From contig JACATO010001736.1 of assembly GCA_018389105.1 (NCBI GenBank), positions 1 through 64,000 of the forward strand: 64,000 nucleotides of DNA, written 5' to 3'. Under the pieces are notes generated by a model that did no database searches, had not been told where the DNA came from, and saw only the letters and a list, made by a program, of their open reading frames with translations. The stretch comes from Nautilus pompilius (taxonomy: Eukaryota; Mollusca; Cephalopoda; Nautilida; Nautilidae). A program made the translations under genes and the position numbers. This document shows positions 39,701 to 54,700 of this stretch, one piece after another; positions within the stretch are counted from its first letter, which is position 1; every line of letters begins with the position of its first letter.

Positions 39701-42700
39701 CCATGTCAGTTAGTCATCAATCTACACGCGCTAGAGTGAACGTATGTTTAGTGCACTTGGCAATTTGTCACAAGTTGAACAATGAAGGATCTTGAAGAGC
39801 AATGTGTTTGTGTGAAATTCTGTTTTCAAATTGAGAAAAACTTTTACGGAGACTTTTCTAATGTTGCAACAGGCCTATAGGGAGGATTGTTTGAGCCATA
39901 CACAATGTCATGAGTGGTACCAGCATTTAAAATCGGGAAGAACATCCACCGAAGACAATTCCAAACCTGGACAACCTTCCACGACAACAGACGACGATCA
40001 CATTGATTAAGTGCATGCTGTGATCCGTGGAAATTGTCGCCTGACTGTCCATGAAGTTTCTGAAGAAGTAGACATCTGTAAAAGTTTGTGCCACATGATT
40101 TTAAAAGAAAAATTAAACATGCATCATGTAGCCGCAAAATTTGTGCCACGTCTGCTGACAGATGAACAAAAAGAGAACTGAGTCACAGTCAGTCAGGAGC
40201 TCTTTGATCATTTGAATGCTGATGAAAGCTTTCTGAAAACTGTCATAACAGATGATGAAATGTGGGTGTACGGCTATGATGTCAAAACAAAAAGGCAGTT
40301 GTCACAGTGGATTGGATTGTCGCTGCCATGACCAAAAAGAAGCACGCCAGAGTCGCTCAAATGTGAAGGTGATATTGATAGTCTTTTTTTGATTGGAAGG
40401 GCGTCGTTCATCATGAGTTTGTTCCACATGGTCAGACGATCAATAAAGAGTTTTACTTGGATGTCCTGAGGTGGTTGAGAGAGGCAGTGCAAAAGAGGAG
40501 GCCTGAGGGATGGAAAAACAAAACCTGGACGCTGCACCACAAAAACGCACATGCTCACGTGTCACTCCTTATCTGTGACTTTTTGGCAAAGCACAAGACG
40601 ATTCTTGACCCCCAGCCACCCTACTCTTCAGATTTGGCCCATGCGGACTATTTTTTTGTTCCCAAACCCGAAATCCACCCTGAAAGGTCACCGATTTCAG
40701 ATGATAGAAGAGATCGAAGAAAATTTGCTACGAGAACTGTGCAGTATCCCTGAAAACGCATTCCAAAACTGGAAAAAACGTTGGGAGCGGTGTATCAACA
40801 ATGGAGGGAACTATTTTGAAGGAGACAATTCTGATTAAATTGTAAGTAAAGCAATAAATTTGTTTCTTAAAAAGTTCGGTTTCTTTTTATACAGACCTCG
40901 TATAACTGTTTTTATTAGTTACTGACCCTAGTAGCACTTCTAATTGGTTGATTTAGCTAATTGCTAGAATCCACTTTCAGACCTCACTAGGCTATACAAA
41001 TTAGCAAAGAAGTCCTCATCCAATAGTTGAGTAGCCAAGTTAAATCAAGTAGGGTTTACATTTGTACTTGTTTTAGATATTTTACTAATCCTCATTTTAC
41101 GAGAATGGATATCAAAGTTTTTTTTGCAAAGTAGAAATTAGAAACACCAGAGAAGAGGGCAAGAATCTATGAACAAAGCTGCTCTATCTCTGGTCCAGAT
41201 TTAACAGCAGCAGTTAAATGTGTTCAACCCAATCATCCTGATGATAATCCTGATATTGGATTGCATGTTAATTTGTCTACAAAACTAATGGACAACCATA
41301 TACACAATCTACATGCAAAAAGTGACTAGTTTTTAAGAACTATGATTTCAAAAAGGATGCAAAAGGAGCATGAAGTTTTCATCTTGTGTGGCTAAATCAA
41401 TATTCACCAAGGTTTAGTTATTTCCCATCTAAAGAGAAGCAATTTGTAAATACTGTATAATTTTCCCATAGCCAGAAAGGGAGCCTTCACCATGGCACCT
41501 TTTACAAGATGAAGAGACTTTAATGGCACAGAAATGCACAGGTGGATGCAACTAATTTTTTGGCCATCAGGAAGAAAAAAAAAACAAATGAACATTGTAT
41601 GCCAAATGGACAGTGCTTTGAAGTGGGATGTTGAGCAGAACCAGAAAGTATTAAATCCAATATTGTCAACCATTTTATTTTGTTGTACACTTGACATTGC
41701 TTTATGTGCTAAAGAAAGCAAAACTGCAACTGTTCGAAGCTTGTATAATTTTTGTATTGAATCAGATGGGACACTATGAAACCATTTGGAACTCCAGCAA
41801 ATGCTTTCTATGCACCTATCCGTGTAAAAAATGAACCAACCAGTCTCCGCGAAGAAACTATCAGGGAAGAAATAGTAGTTTTTTTGGCAAGCAATTCATT
41901 GGACTTTCAATAATTGCTGATGAAAGTGCTGATATATCTGGAAAGGAGCAACTATTGCTTGATGTACGATTCCTCAACATAACCACTGAAAATACAGGGT
42001 GTTCGGAAAGTCACTGTGTACTTTCAAATCATATTTTTTTTATATTTCAGATTTTGATCCCAATATGGTTTAACAACTGAAGAACGTGTATGGCTCATCG
42101 AACACGTATTCTGAGGTGGTGGTAGATACACAGATGTGGTGCAACAGCGATTTGCTAAAAAATTCCCAGATACACCTTTTCCACATCACAATGCAGTTCG
42201 TAACCTTGTCGATAAGTTTCGGAAAACAGGATCAGTGGATGATGCCAAACGCTGTGGAAGGCCAGCAAAGCTATCGGAGGTGAAGCTGTTGGATATTTCT
42301 GACAGTATGCTGCAGAGTCCATCAAAATCATTACAAAAGTTATCTCAGCAGCATGATATTGGTCTTGGAACTGCTCATAAGGCCGTCAGAAAGAAATTAA
42401 AGCTCTTCCCATACAAAATAATGGCGGTACAAGAACTGAAAACAACTGATTATGAAAAATGAACACGCTATTGCAGATGGTTTAACCGATTTATTGAAGA
42501 GAATACAGCTAATGTGTTGGATGTGACCTTTTTCACCGACGAAGCATGGTCCCATCTCTCGGGTTACGTTAATTTGCAAAATTCAAGATTGTGGTCATCC
42601 AATAATCCTCACAGTTTGCATGAAATACCCCTACATGATTTCAAGGTTGGTGTGTGGGTTGATTTCCAGACGTCGAATTGTTGGCCCTATTTTCTTTATG

Positions 42701-45700
42701 AACACAATAAACAGCGAGCGGTATTGTTTGGAGATTCTTCACACCCTCATCGGTCAGATGACAAGTGATGAAATCAATTACTCATTGTTTCAACAGGATG
42801 GTGCTACTGCCCACACATCTCACAGATTTATGCAGTTATTAAAGGAATGTTTTGGAGACCACATTATTTCAAAAGATGTGTGGCCCCCACGCTCACCAGA
42901 TCTAAATCCATCAGACTTTTATCTATGGGGAGCAGCAAAAGCTGCAGTGTATTGAGATCGTCCGCGCATGCTGGATGACTTGAAAGCAGCGATAACAGCA
43001 CTCATTCAGTCTATTTCAAGCAAGCAACTGATAGTGGTGTTTAGAAACAAAATAAGAAGGATCCAAGCCTGTATTGATGCTAACAGGGGTCACTTTCAAC
43101 ATTGTTTATAACTGTCATTCATATTTACCTCCTGTATTCTATATTGAAACATGTCTGTTAATAAATATATAAGTGCACAGTGACTTTCCGAACACCCTGT
43201 ACTATCCAAAAGGAATTTCTTGGATTCACAAGACTATATGAACTAGATGCTACTTCCATTGCCAATACTTAATCAGTGTACAAAGTTAGGCTTGTATCTA
43301 GAAAAATGTGGCCAAGGATACAATGGCAGGAAAGGAAAAAGGCATGCAAGTTACAATAAAATTTAAGTATCTAAAAGATGTGTTTGTCCAGTGTGCTGCT
43401 CATAAATTTAATCTGGTTGTGAATGACTAAAATGTGTACCTGAGATACACAATACATTTGGTACAATCAAAACTATAATACAATTTTCTCATGAGTTGAA
43501 AGAGATGTCTTTTCCCAAATGTGTCACTACTATCTGAAACATGTTGGATTGCAGAATTTTTTCCAACAACTTTGAATGCATTTTTGATCAATTAAGCACA
43601 TTGGCCAGTACAACTTCAGGTAAAAGACAAGACGCACAACAATTAGAATCTTCTTCAAGCACAATGACATTTTTTTGTCTGACTATTCTCTAGCTATTTG
43701 GCAATGCCAGAATCTGTAACACGAGCTCTCCAAGCTGTTGAACTTGATATCATAAAAGCGCATGATCATATTCAGGACTTATAAGCGTGTTTTGTGAACA
43801 GCAACAAAAAAGCTGAATAATTTAACAAACTTTTCACCAAAGTTCAATAGCTGTCGAAGTTAGATATTGAATTATCTGTTCCCATGCAACGCAGACAGCA
43901 AACAGTTCAATTAAAACATTGTTTATACTATATTTGGATTCAATCATTTCATGACTCTAGTACAATCTTTACTGAATTATCAAGAAACATGGAAATACTC
44001 ACGCATATCTCCTGACAATGCCTAGGGCACAATAGCTGACACATTTATCTTCATGCCAGGAGCATCTGCAAAACAAAAGGCTCTGAATGAAAGGCTTCTG
44101 ATTTAAAATTTACCTTCGACCCCTGAACTCTTCAAATGATTTTTAAGTAGATCACTGAATGCCTGAAATACTCAAATATCTACAGGATGTTCAGCTGACC
44201 AGCTTCTGAAAAAAATAACCAACTTATCATGTTCTGGCTAAAAAAAAAGGAAGGAAGGAGTAGGTTGGATGTGTACACAAGTTTTGGTTCAAATTGCATG
44301 TTAATTTAAACTCTGCTTTTCTGTTGTGGTTTTGTTTCTAAATTTCATTTGGAAATGAAAATACCAAACTCAAAAAAAGCAAAACCACTAAGTAAATAAG
44401 TGAATAAGCAAGCAATACATGCACACAAAGGTATGTACATGGATTACTAAAACTATCAATATTAGCTTAAAAGCAATAAAAAAGTATGCTGATGTTTGTG
44501 TCAGGACTTTTTTTCTTTTATTTATATTTGTTGACACATTTTACTTGTAAAATTTTTTTTAAAAAAATTTTTTTCTTAGTTTTGCAATTAATATCCACAT
44601 GAAATAAACAACAGCCAACACTACATATTTTCATAATGCAAACAACTTCTCTCTAAGTAAATATGGATGATAAAATTAAAGATCTCCAAATATCCATTTC
44701 AGAACTCTCCAAATTTACTTTCTTTTTCCAGAAAATATTCTGCATGAAATAAGAAAGTGCAAACAAACCTAGTGTTGGGTTCATAATCAAAAGCTGTTGT
44801 TGTTAGCAGATCAGTAATCTGTGCTCTTGAAATTGGAGACCCTATGTGGGCAAACAGACTACACACGAGTGTTTCCAGTTCGAAAATCTTGAAGTAGTTG
44901 TCCATGCTGCCTTGTGCATTTGTTTGTAGCCAACTGATACAGTATCTCACCTCTTTTTGCTCGCTGCTCTGAAAACATGAGAAGAGCAGACTGATAACAT
45001 ATCTGCAAGCATACCTGCACACCTAGTTTACCAGTTTGGAAACAAAGAGAAATGGGATACGGAAAACTAATTACTTTGTGTCATGGTCTCCAGTGCCGTT
45101 CTTTCAGTTTTCAGATATAAGAAGTTATATATAAAGGATAAAATTAAAATTGTGACAGCAAAGGTGAAAAGTCCCCTATCAGAATCTGAGGACTTGCAAT
45201 TCTTTTATTGTAAGATTTGAATACTTCAGTACTGGATACTGAAAAAAAAACAGCATGCAAATAAGTGAGCATTTGTAACTGTTCATTTCATAAACACACA
45301 AAATTTATTTCCTTTTCTCTGATGATTTTCCCAAAAAGAAAACATCAAAATATTATCTGAACAGCAAGAATATTAAAAGTTGCTTGATGACCATAACTCT
45401 GATTTTATTTTGTTTTTTGCATTCCACATAATCCAAATTAGACTGTATTTGAATGGCAACAAAACTGCATAAGCGTTTATTCTTTAAGTCTATGGTTGTG
45501 ACACGAACAGAGAGATGAGGACCTAAGATTTATGCTGTTGCCAGTCAGGGACTGTGGTGTGCACACAGGCAGACAGACAACAGGGAGAGAGAGACTGGTC
45601 AACAGACTTTATACCAACTCGTTAATTAAACAAAGGACAATTAACCCACTTAACATTTTGTCAACAATGGAATTAATGAATATATTTAAGAGAGCATAAA

Positions 45701-48700
45701 GCGCTGTGTGCCACAGATGGCCTATTGTCCTTGTAAAGTTTATTTAACACACTCCTGCAGTTACCTACCTTTGTTGCTACTGGTACACGAAGTATGGCTT
45801 ACAAAAACGTTATACAATGAGCCATAAGGTGGAGGTTGGGGCATCAATCTTCAGCAGCGGTGCAAAACAGTCAAAGGTTACTGCCCGGAACCTCCACCAC
45901 ATGTACCGGAAAACTCTACTATTTATCTTACTGGAGGGCCTGGGAGAAACCCATGGGGCCAGCTTGTAAAGAAGAGCATACAACAAATTGATCTGGTCCC
46001 GACTGAGATTCAAACTCAGGTCCTCAACATAGCAATCTACTTTTAAATCACCAACTACTCAAATTTTTTTGTTAAATTAATTAATCAGCACAGCCAAATG
46101 CAAAAGCAAAATTTAAGTTAAAATTAATATTTGGATAAAGCTCTTCTGAATAAATGCAAGCAATGGGCATTTTGGTATATCAGTATAAATGGATGGACAG
46201 TTCTGTAGAGAATTTATACAAAGGGAAATCCTACTAATAAAAAATGGCTTCCTTTAGATGTGATGCTTGCTTTACTTCTAAAAGAATGGTGAGACGACAA
46301 CATTTTAACTCAATTACCAGGCAGTAAATAGGTGGAGAGAATCTATGTTTATGGGGGTTCACTATATCCATCAGACTGTTCCATAAATTCCAATAATTTG
46401 ACTGAGCCAGCTCAAACTTTTCGATAGGTATCTTGTGTTTATCCTCACCTGTAAAAATTACAAATAAATAATTTAATTAACACCTTATAATGAACCTGGA
46501 AACCTAGAGAGATTAAAAATGACTGACCAGCTGTCATGGCAACAGTCCTGGCTCATTTTCTGTCAGCAGTGTTACGATGCACATTTCCTTTTAAAGAAAA
46601 TTTTCAAAACCTTCACACTAAACAAGACTGTGTTCGATCCTACATTATGCAGACAAAACCTGTTGACTGCAATGTTATAAACAGACTGAGATTGTCAATC
46701 ACTAAAGTTGGCAGCAGATCTAAGTTTCTTCAAATCAAGATGCCCCTCTCTGCATATTGTCAAAATCAGCCCATTTTTCATCAATAAATATGTGACAACA
46801 CAAATAATGCACTCTTTAAAAAAAAAAATCGGAAAATTTTAAAGCTAAATTCATAACAACAACTGGATATTTCAAACAATAACACTCAAAAGTGACAGAT
46901 ACACCATTGATTAATATTTAACTCCTCACATTCACACTTCGCATTTCAAAAGGGAAAATTCAAAAGAATGCAATCGAGTGCTCATTCTCTGAAAGTTCTC
47001 ATCTGCCTTGTCTTATTCTAACATCTTGCTAACAACCAGGTAAACCTCCCCCCTTTCTGAACTACTTAAGACATGTAAAAAAGTGGATGTTTTATGAATT
47101 CTATCAAACAATAAACAGATCTTAAATCACTTCTTTTTTTAAAAAATATCTACACATGCTCAGCATGAAGATATTGATTTTTATTAAGCAGTTCTGCAGT
47201 GAATAAACAGATACAGAAGTTCTAATTTAAACAATTAACTTTCTGCCAATGTATAGAATTGACTGAATTTTGCACAACCAGGTAAAATGTGTGCAAAAAC
47301 CAAAAAATTACAGAGATAATTCAAACAATACTCACATTTTAGCTGTGCTTCATAGCGATACCCCCTGGGAATGGAGCCTAAGGAACAATGTAAATGTACC
47401 TATGAGAGGGGTGCCAGGTGAAAGAACAGCTAATAAAGTCAAAGCTAAATAACTAATATAAGCACTTCTAAAATTAAGCAAAAATGTTATTTTATTTTAT
47501 TTTGACAAGAAATGGATATAAAATAGAGAAGGGGATAGATTAAAACTGTCAGCCAAACTAATATTTATAAAAAAGAAAATAATCCCAAACTGCTATCCCT
47601 AGTTGATAATTATTACTTAAGCTAATGATGAGGTGCACAAAGATAACACACTACAAATTCCTAAAATCTTGTTTTTTTCCCCAGAAGAATAAAATAACTG
47701 AATGTACTGCTAAAAGAGTAGAAAAATGCATAACAATGCTTCTATGCTGTAGTGCATCTTATGTAGAAGAAAATTAAATCTCTAAGCAGCCATTTAGATT
47801 TCTGCCTGCAACCAATGTAAACTGTAGGGAGATGAGATAAACTGCAAGATTTTTGTGTAGAAACAACCCTAAAAAAGCCTATCCAATATTTCATGGTAGC
47901 TTAAAATTAATGCATAACACAAAATATTTTAAAGCAACACAGTGTTATTTATTGCAGTGTTCTAGTGTTAGTTTTCACAGAAGTAATTTTTAAAAGCCAA
48001 GAAGAGATAACTGTAACAAATTCTGTACTTTTCCCATTCATTAAATTGTAAAAATTACTACTGATATTCAATCAGTTATTAACAAAGGTCTATATTATTA
48101 TTATTATTGAGGGTGCTCTCTCTAACCCTAACCTAGACTAGTTACTTTTAGTAAACTATTTTTTATTGTCTAACAAATAGGTATATGCGTGTGTGAAAAA
48201 TAATATTAACAGTATTCATGGTTTTTAAACAAACAATTATTGTGTATTTTTGTAAAATTCCATTCAGTGTTCAGAATAATAATAAAAAAAAGCATTCCTC
48301 TGAATCTCTTTTTAGATTTGAAGATCAGTATCAGCTCAGTGTGATTCAGTGCAGCAACTTCTTCTTTGTACACCTTTGCTAAAAGTAAATGATTAACTTT
48401 GGCTTTGGTCAGGGTGGATTGTAGGTAGCTTCTCACAAAGCATAGATGTGAGAAACTTCTCTCAAATGTTGCTGTTGAAGCTGGATTAACAAGATATAGT
48501 GAAAACAACTTGACGACCTCTGAAGTGGATTAGTTCCAATTTTTGTCAAGACTGATCTCAGCTTCTCATTTCTATCGCAATCAGTATCCTTCATGTTTAC
48601 CATGGTTTGTAAATGTGCAATCAGATGGCAAGAGTCAGGGTTATCACTATAATGTTCCAGGGATACTGTCATTATCCTAAGCAGCATTTAAGACGTTTTC

Positions 48701-51700
48701 TACTGCTTGCAGGATAGTGGATACTTTTTTTTTTTTTCAATTCTTTTGGTCAGACAAGAGATTCTATGAACAAAAATTTTTTTAAAAACTAAGCTAAAGT
48801 ATTATTTGGACATCTCAAAACTGGTCTATATCATTGATACTGACCTGATATCTTTCAAGACATTTTCTTTGTAAAAGAATTCATGGCTCATCTGCATCAC
48901 AATCTCATGCAAACTTACTGCTAGATCCCAAACACTGTCAAAAGAAATCTCCAATCTCATTTTTTTGAAGATTAGCATTTGTGAATTGACAAGGTTTCAC
49001 TCCTTCTCCAGCAGAAATAGTGGAGTTTTACAACTGTTCACTGAGAACACCAACCAACTCAAAGATTATGGTAGCGATAACCAGCACAATGCATTGCTTA
49101 ATGTAGCCATTTGTTGTTGATTTTACCTCATTGTTAGTTGATTTTGTTTCAACTTCAGATAAGGCAACAGGTAACATGGTTTGTTTCTGAATAACCACCA
49201 ATGATTAGAATCACATTGTAAAACTAGTGGAGCAGCAGACTTATATGATCTTGGAAACAGTTATGTTCCATGGCAACAATTTGCAGTGCTCTCTCTCAAA
49301 AAATTTATAAAAATCATTGTGAAGATTTTAGTCATCTTGCATTGGCAAAGTATTAAAGTCCAATGCTCCATGACTTGAATTCACTTTGCCACAACTAATT
49401 AACTGTCCAGTCATAAATGATGTACCATCATAACACTGTACACAAATATATGCAATATCTAAATTGAAACAGAAAATAATGTTCAGAGTTGTGTCAGTAA
49501 TAGTTCTTGTATCACATCTTTAAGGGGCATAAAATTCTAGCATGTCTCACCCACTTTCAAATTAAAGAAAAAATAGTTCTCATCTTAATGCACATCTTTT
49601 CAACGCATGCTATATCTGCTGTTCATCAGCCATCTTAGAACAGTAGTTTCTTTCCTTGATAATTTTGCCAAATTTTCATAATAATGAGTGAGCCATAAGT
49701 TTCAGGATCTCATTTTGGTTTCTGGTGAACTTCATATTGTCTTCTTATTCAGCTAGTACATTAAATAACCATTATCACAAGTATGAAGTTTGCGTAACAG
49801 TTTGAAATTTGAATTGGCATCATGTCTGTCTCAAATGGGTATTCTTTGTCTTGCAAGAAATTGTACAAATGTACATATTAGTGAGGTACTTTGTTGCAAG
49901 TTTTCTTTCAGATTTATGTTGTAAGCTTAGCTGATCCCAAATATTTGTACTGGAATTTATACACATCATCATTACAGGCATAGTATTTTTCATGACCATG
50001 CATAACTTCTTGAACTTTGTTCCACAAGTTAAAACCTTTCTTGATAATGTGTCATCTGATTTTGAGAAAAGCTTGATATTGCACTGATATTTGTAAACAC
50101 AGATGACAGAAAGCAGCATTTTTTGCAATATCATATTCTAACCTTGGAAACATTTGATACCATAATTCTGGAAATTTCCTTTTGTTTATTGTGGGTAAAG
50201 GATCCTTTAGTTGGAGAGGATTAAAACTGAGATTTTAAGATCTTTCAGTGGATCACTTGAAAACGTTTTGAAACTGATCAGCAAGTGGGTCACCCTCTTA
50301 CAATCTGTAGAAGTATAGTACTTATCAAATGTCCTTGAGGTTGTTATTCTGTCTGAGGTGACAATGTTGAAGGGTAATGAGAAGACACGTGGGCTATCAA
50401 AGATTTGTGATTTGATTTGGTCTACCTTGGTGGGGAGAGCTCCTTTGGGTGTTCAGATGTCACCAAAGTCGGTGATCTCTAGTTTAGCCCCCCCCCACAA
50501 AGATAGTCAACGTTTGGTGACTATGGAGCAGAGATTGAACTGGCACTATTCTTCCAAACACATCAGTTGTTCCCTCTGCTGTGGCTCTCACACCTTATTC
50601 TTTATACCAGTGGACACAACAGTATTTCACATCTGCATGGCCCAGGGCTATTTGGACAATAGCAACCTCCACCCTCAATTCTTGCCTGGCCAACCTCTTT
50701 GATGTTGCACAATCACCTTCTGGATGACAACAATCCAACAGAGCACAATAACAATGAGTGTCAATACTGTGCCAGAAGTAGAATGCGAGTTTGGTATTCA
50801 TATAAATTTAAAGAAAAAAAAAAATATATTGGGGGATGTAAGAGGCCCCCGCTGCATCCCCAGAATAACACCATTTGGTATTAACCAAGTATATCAAAAT
50901 ATTATTTATGATTTTGCACAATTATTGCAGTTTTCAATTACAAAGTTTTGTCTTCATTCCAGTATTCTATTAAATTATCTGGAAATAAAATTTTAAGGAG
51001 TTTTCTTTCCCCACTTTCTAATAATGCTCAAGTGTGCACTTCCCTATGTTTCACCGAAGCAGTCACATGGAAAAAAAAAAGAAGTGAAGATGGTTTAAAT
51101 GATTTAATCTAAAAAGCTTAAAAATGAGAGAAAGTATGTTGAATCTTATCTGAAAGTTAATTTGTGATTTTATAAGCAACTAAAAACTGGACAATTAGTT
51201 TAAAGAAACCCTTTTCAGTAATGTCTGTGCTGTTCAGCAGAGAGGCAAAGAGCATTTCCCTGTAACTTACCTGGATTGATAAACTGGTGTAGCTCTCTGG
51301 TAATACCTTGTTTCATACTGTACTTAACCAAGCCAATCTCAAGAGGTGGGTACTCCCCAGAATCAGTTGTACACAATGTTTGAAAATTGATTAAAACAAA
51401 TTCTTCATTGCAGACTTCTGTTGGAAAAATAATAATAATAATAATAATAAAAAACCAAAATAATTTCCAAATGGTTATGGAAAAAAAATTACATTTCTGT
51501 ATGTTAATCTCCTTTTCTTTTGTGGTGGTTGACTGGCATGATTCTTTTCTTAGATCTTACCATTCTCTCTCTTAGTCAAAGCATCAATACCAGCATTAGT
51601 CTGTCTTGCATGGTCATTGCTGGTCTAGATTCAGTATTATCCCTTTACTTGTGGCTAACATAAGCAGTCCACATATGACAGAAGACTTGTCCACAGATGC

Positions 51701-54700
51701 TTAACAATTTTTTTTTCTTGCTTTAAAGATTATACTTAACTGTCTAATATTGCTCTATTCTTCAATTAGATCATTCATGATGCTGAAAACCTGTTCTACT
51801 TGAGTTCTACTTGAGTACCAGAAAGATGTATATAAATAGTATAATGAGATGTTGCTCAAGTCAGCATTTTAAACTAAAGAAAAAAGAAAATCAAAATTCA
51901 TCTAAAACTGATTGATTATAGACCCACCTATATATTTGTTTATACCATCAGGACATAGTCATTAAGTTAAGAAAGGTTAACTAGTGGTGGACAACAGCTG
52001 TAACCCACAGGCTGTGTTAATCTATTTGAAAAACAGAACAAATAGTAAACAAAACGTTCCTATCTTAAACACAGAAGCTAGCCTTGTAAATCATGAGGAC
52101 TTCTGGAATGCCACCCATTATTCCTTTACACCTTTTCCTATCCAGCACCTGCAGCCAAATTTTTTAGATACCAGGTTGTTTTTTTGCCAATCAGGTTTTA
52201 TTCAGTCATTCACTTTTTCTAAAGAAATCAGAATTACTAATATCCTGTTTTCCTGACAAATCTACAGCCAGTTCTCACATGTAACAGATAGAAAAGTTTC
52301 TCTCTGCTTGTTTCAGCAATGAATTAGAAAAATATTGCAGAAGCTTTTTTGATCAGCCAAGTATGAGACTAGGCTAGCAGCCTAACATTACTAGGATGTG
52401 CTCTGAAGTCATATACAAAATATATTGTCTGGGTATGTTATATGTATAAAATGAGCCAAAGATTCTAAAGTTCCCAGAGATACACCACCACCATCACCAA
52501 TTAAAGATTACCTTTCCCTGGGGGCCACTGTGATTTTACCTCCTCGCTTTCCAAATGTCGGCGATTTTCTTGCTCTTCAAATTCATTTTTCCTCATCTGA
52601 AGAACATAAAGGCAATGTGCTAACAATACAAAATCACTGCTGGTTATTGTTGAATTTTTAATAAAGTTATGCTCTTTTAACTCCACTATCCTTCAAATTT
52701 GTATTACACAGCAGAGGTTGAGCCACAGGGGCTTTAACACACAATACCTTGTTCATTAATATACCCCTTTGTAATGACAAAAGTGCATCACTCCAGCACC
52801 ATGTGTCATGGGTTAAAATTCAGCTAGTTCAACACAAAATAGTTTTGGGTATATGGAGAGTTAAAAAAAAACTTGACCCTTCAGTATCACATTCGGAAAG
52901 TTAGCATGATCGATTAAGACTACCAATGATAGTATTTTTCTTCAACCTTTGGACAAGATTAGAGTTCAAAGTAGGTAGAATAATTGCTGGAGAATAACAG
53001 TCTTGGAAAAGAATTTCCTTACCGATATGATCTTTCCAAGGCAATCCATTCGAGTATTTTTACTCTTGTGCGTTTCTACAGGAAGGACAACACCCTTCTT
53101 TTTAGCCTTCCAGTCTTTTGACAACCTTTCATAATAATCTTTTTCTTGTTTTGTTAGCTCCTAAATTTAAAAAAAAAACAACAAAAATAATCTTTTTGTT
53201 AGTAAAACTTCAAGAATCCACCAGCAATAAGATAGGAAATGGTGTGATATCACAAACACTGGAAGTATTTATAGCATGACTGAAAAAGGCACGAAAAGTG
53301 TCACATCAGTTGATAAAGCTAATAAAACCATGGTCTAAATCAGGCATAAAAGCTATTTCTACTATCTAAGGCAGCGGCCAGATCCCGTGTGGAGGGAGTA
53401 TGTAGTGCAGTTGTGATGTCCTTGCTAATGAAAAGCTATTGACGGTTTAGAGCACTTTCAAAGGCGGTCACTGGTTTAGTTGGAAACAAGAGAAAATTAA
53501 TATACACGTACAGAAAAAAATTAGTCAAATTCTGGTAGAAGGGAGCACCACTGATCAATCTAAGTACTTTTGGTTTAGCAGTATAGGGTGTGTACAAAGT
53601 CCTGTTAATCCATATTATTTCTTTTTGCTGTTTCACAATAGAGAAACTGGAAGAGGATGTACACAATACATTTGCACACATCAACCCAGCTATATTAGTA
53701 TAAATGTCTCACAGAAAATGGTGTAGCATCATGCTGTGCTGGGAACATTGCAGTGCTCACACTGATGCAACTCATCGGCTATCCATAAGCTTCAAACAGC
53801 ATCGTGTAATTAAAGAATGTTAATTTGAAATTATTAACGAATGTTAATGTTCTTTTTTCCATTAAGTGTAATAAGCAGAAAAAGAAAATAATAAGAGTAA
53901 CAGGACCTTGTTGCACCCTAAGTTTGTTTGTTTTTTTAAAAAAAACAGCTGATCTCCGAGTAAACCTCCCAAAAATCTGCTACATTAATTGGTTTTTCAA
54001 AAATAATTTATTCCACTTTTTTTTTTTAACTTCACAGTAGAAACTCAATTAATTTTTGAAAAAAAGAAAAGGAAAAAAAACAACCTTTTTGTGTCTAGTG
54101 AAACACAGCTCTTTCTCAAAAGCATAATTATGGGATAAAATTATGAATAGTGCAATAGGTTGTTTTATAAGTTACTCATGAGGATACACGAAGCAGTTTA
54201 GACAGACATAAAATGTTCAAGAATACTCTTTACATGCTCTGAGCTTTTAATGTATTGCATTATCTCCTATATGCAATAATATTCTTTTCCTAATTAGCTG
54301 GTAAAAATAAAAATTACCAATGTCGTTATTCACGTTACTTTATGTACTTTTGTACAAATGCACAATTCGATAGTGTTACTGTTGTTTATGAGCACAGAGA
54401 GAGATAATCAATAGCATGACAGCTACCAAATTACACAGGACTGGAATGGAAAAATTGTCCGAAAACTAATAGCTGATTCTTATAGATTTTTGGGTGCTGT
54501 TTTCAGTAAAAATAGTTTAAAAATTCCATCATGTACCATTTTCCCACAAATTCAAATTTTCAATTTCAATATCTCCAGAATCACTGTATTAAATAAACTT
54601 CTAAATAAAAAACTAATTATAATTAATTTTTATTTTTTTTACACTTTTTTGTTTCCTTCCTCTCCACACTCCCTACTTGCACTCAGTTGCAATTAGATCT

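Noticed and set aside
50358..50702. A 114-codon open frame in MAEL intron 4.
   Set aside because: No recognisable domain, no splice context, and it lies close to a decayed transposon.
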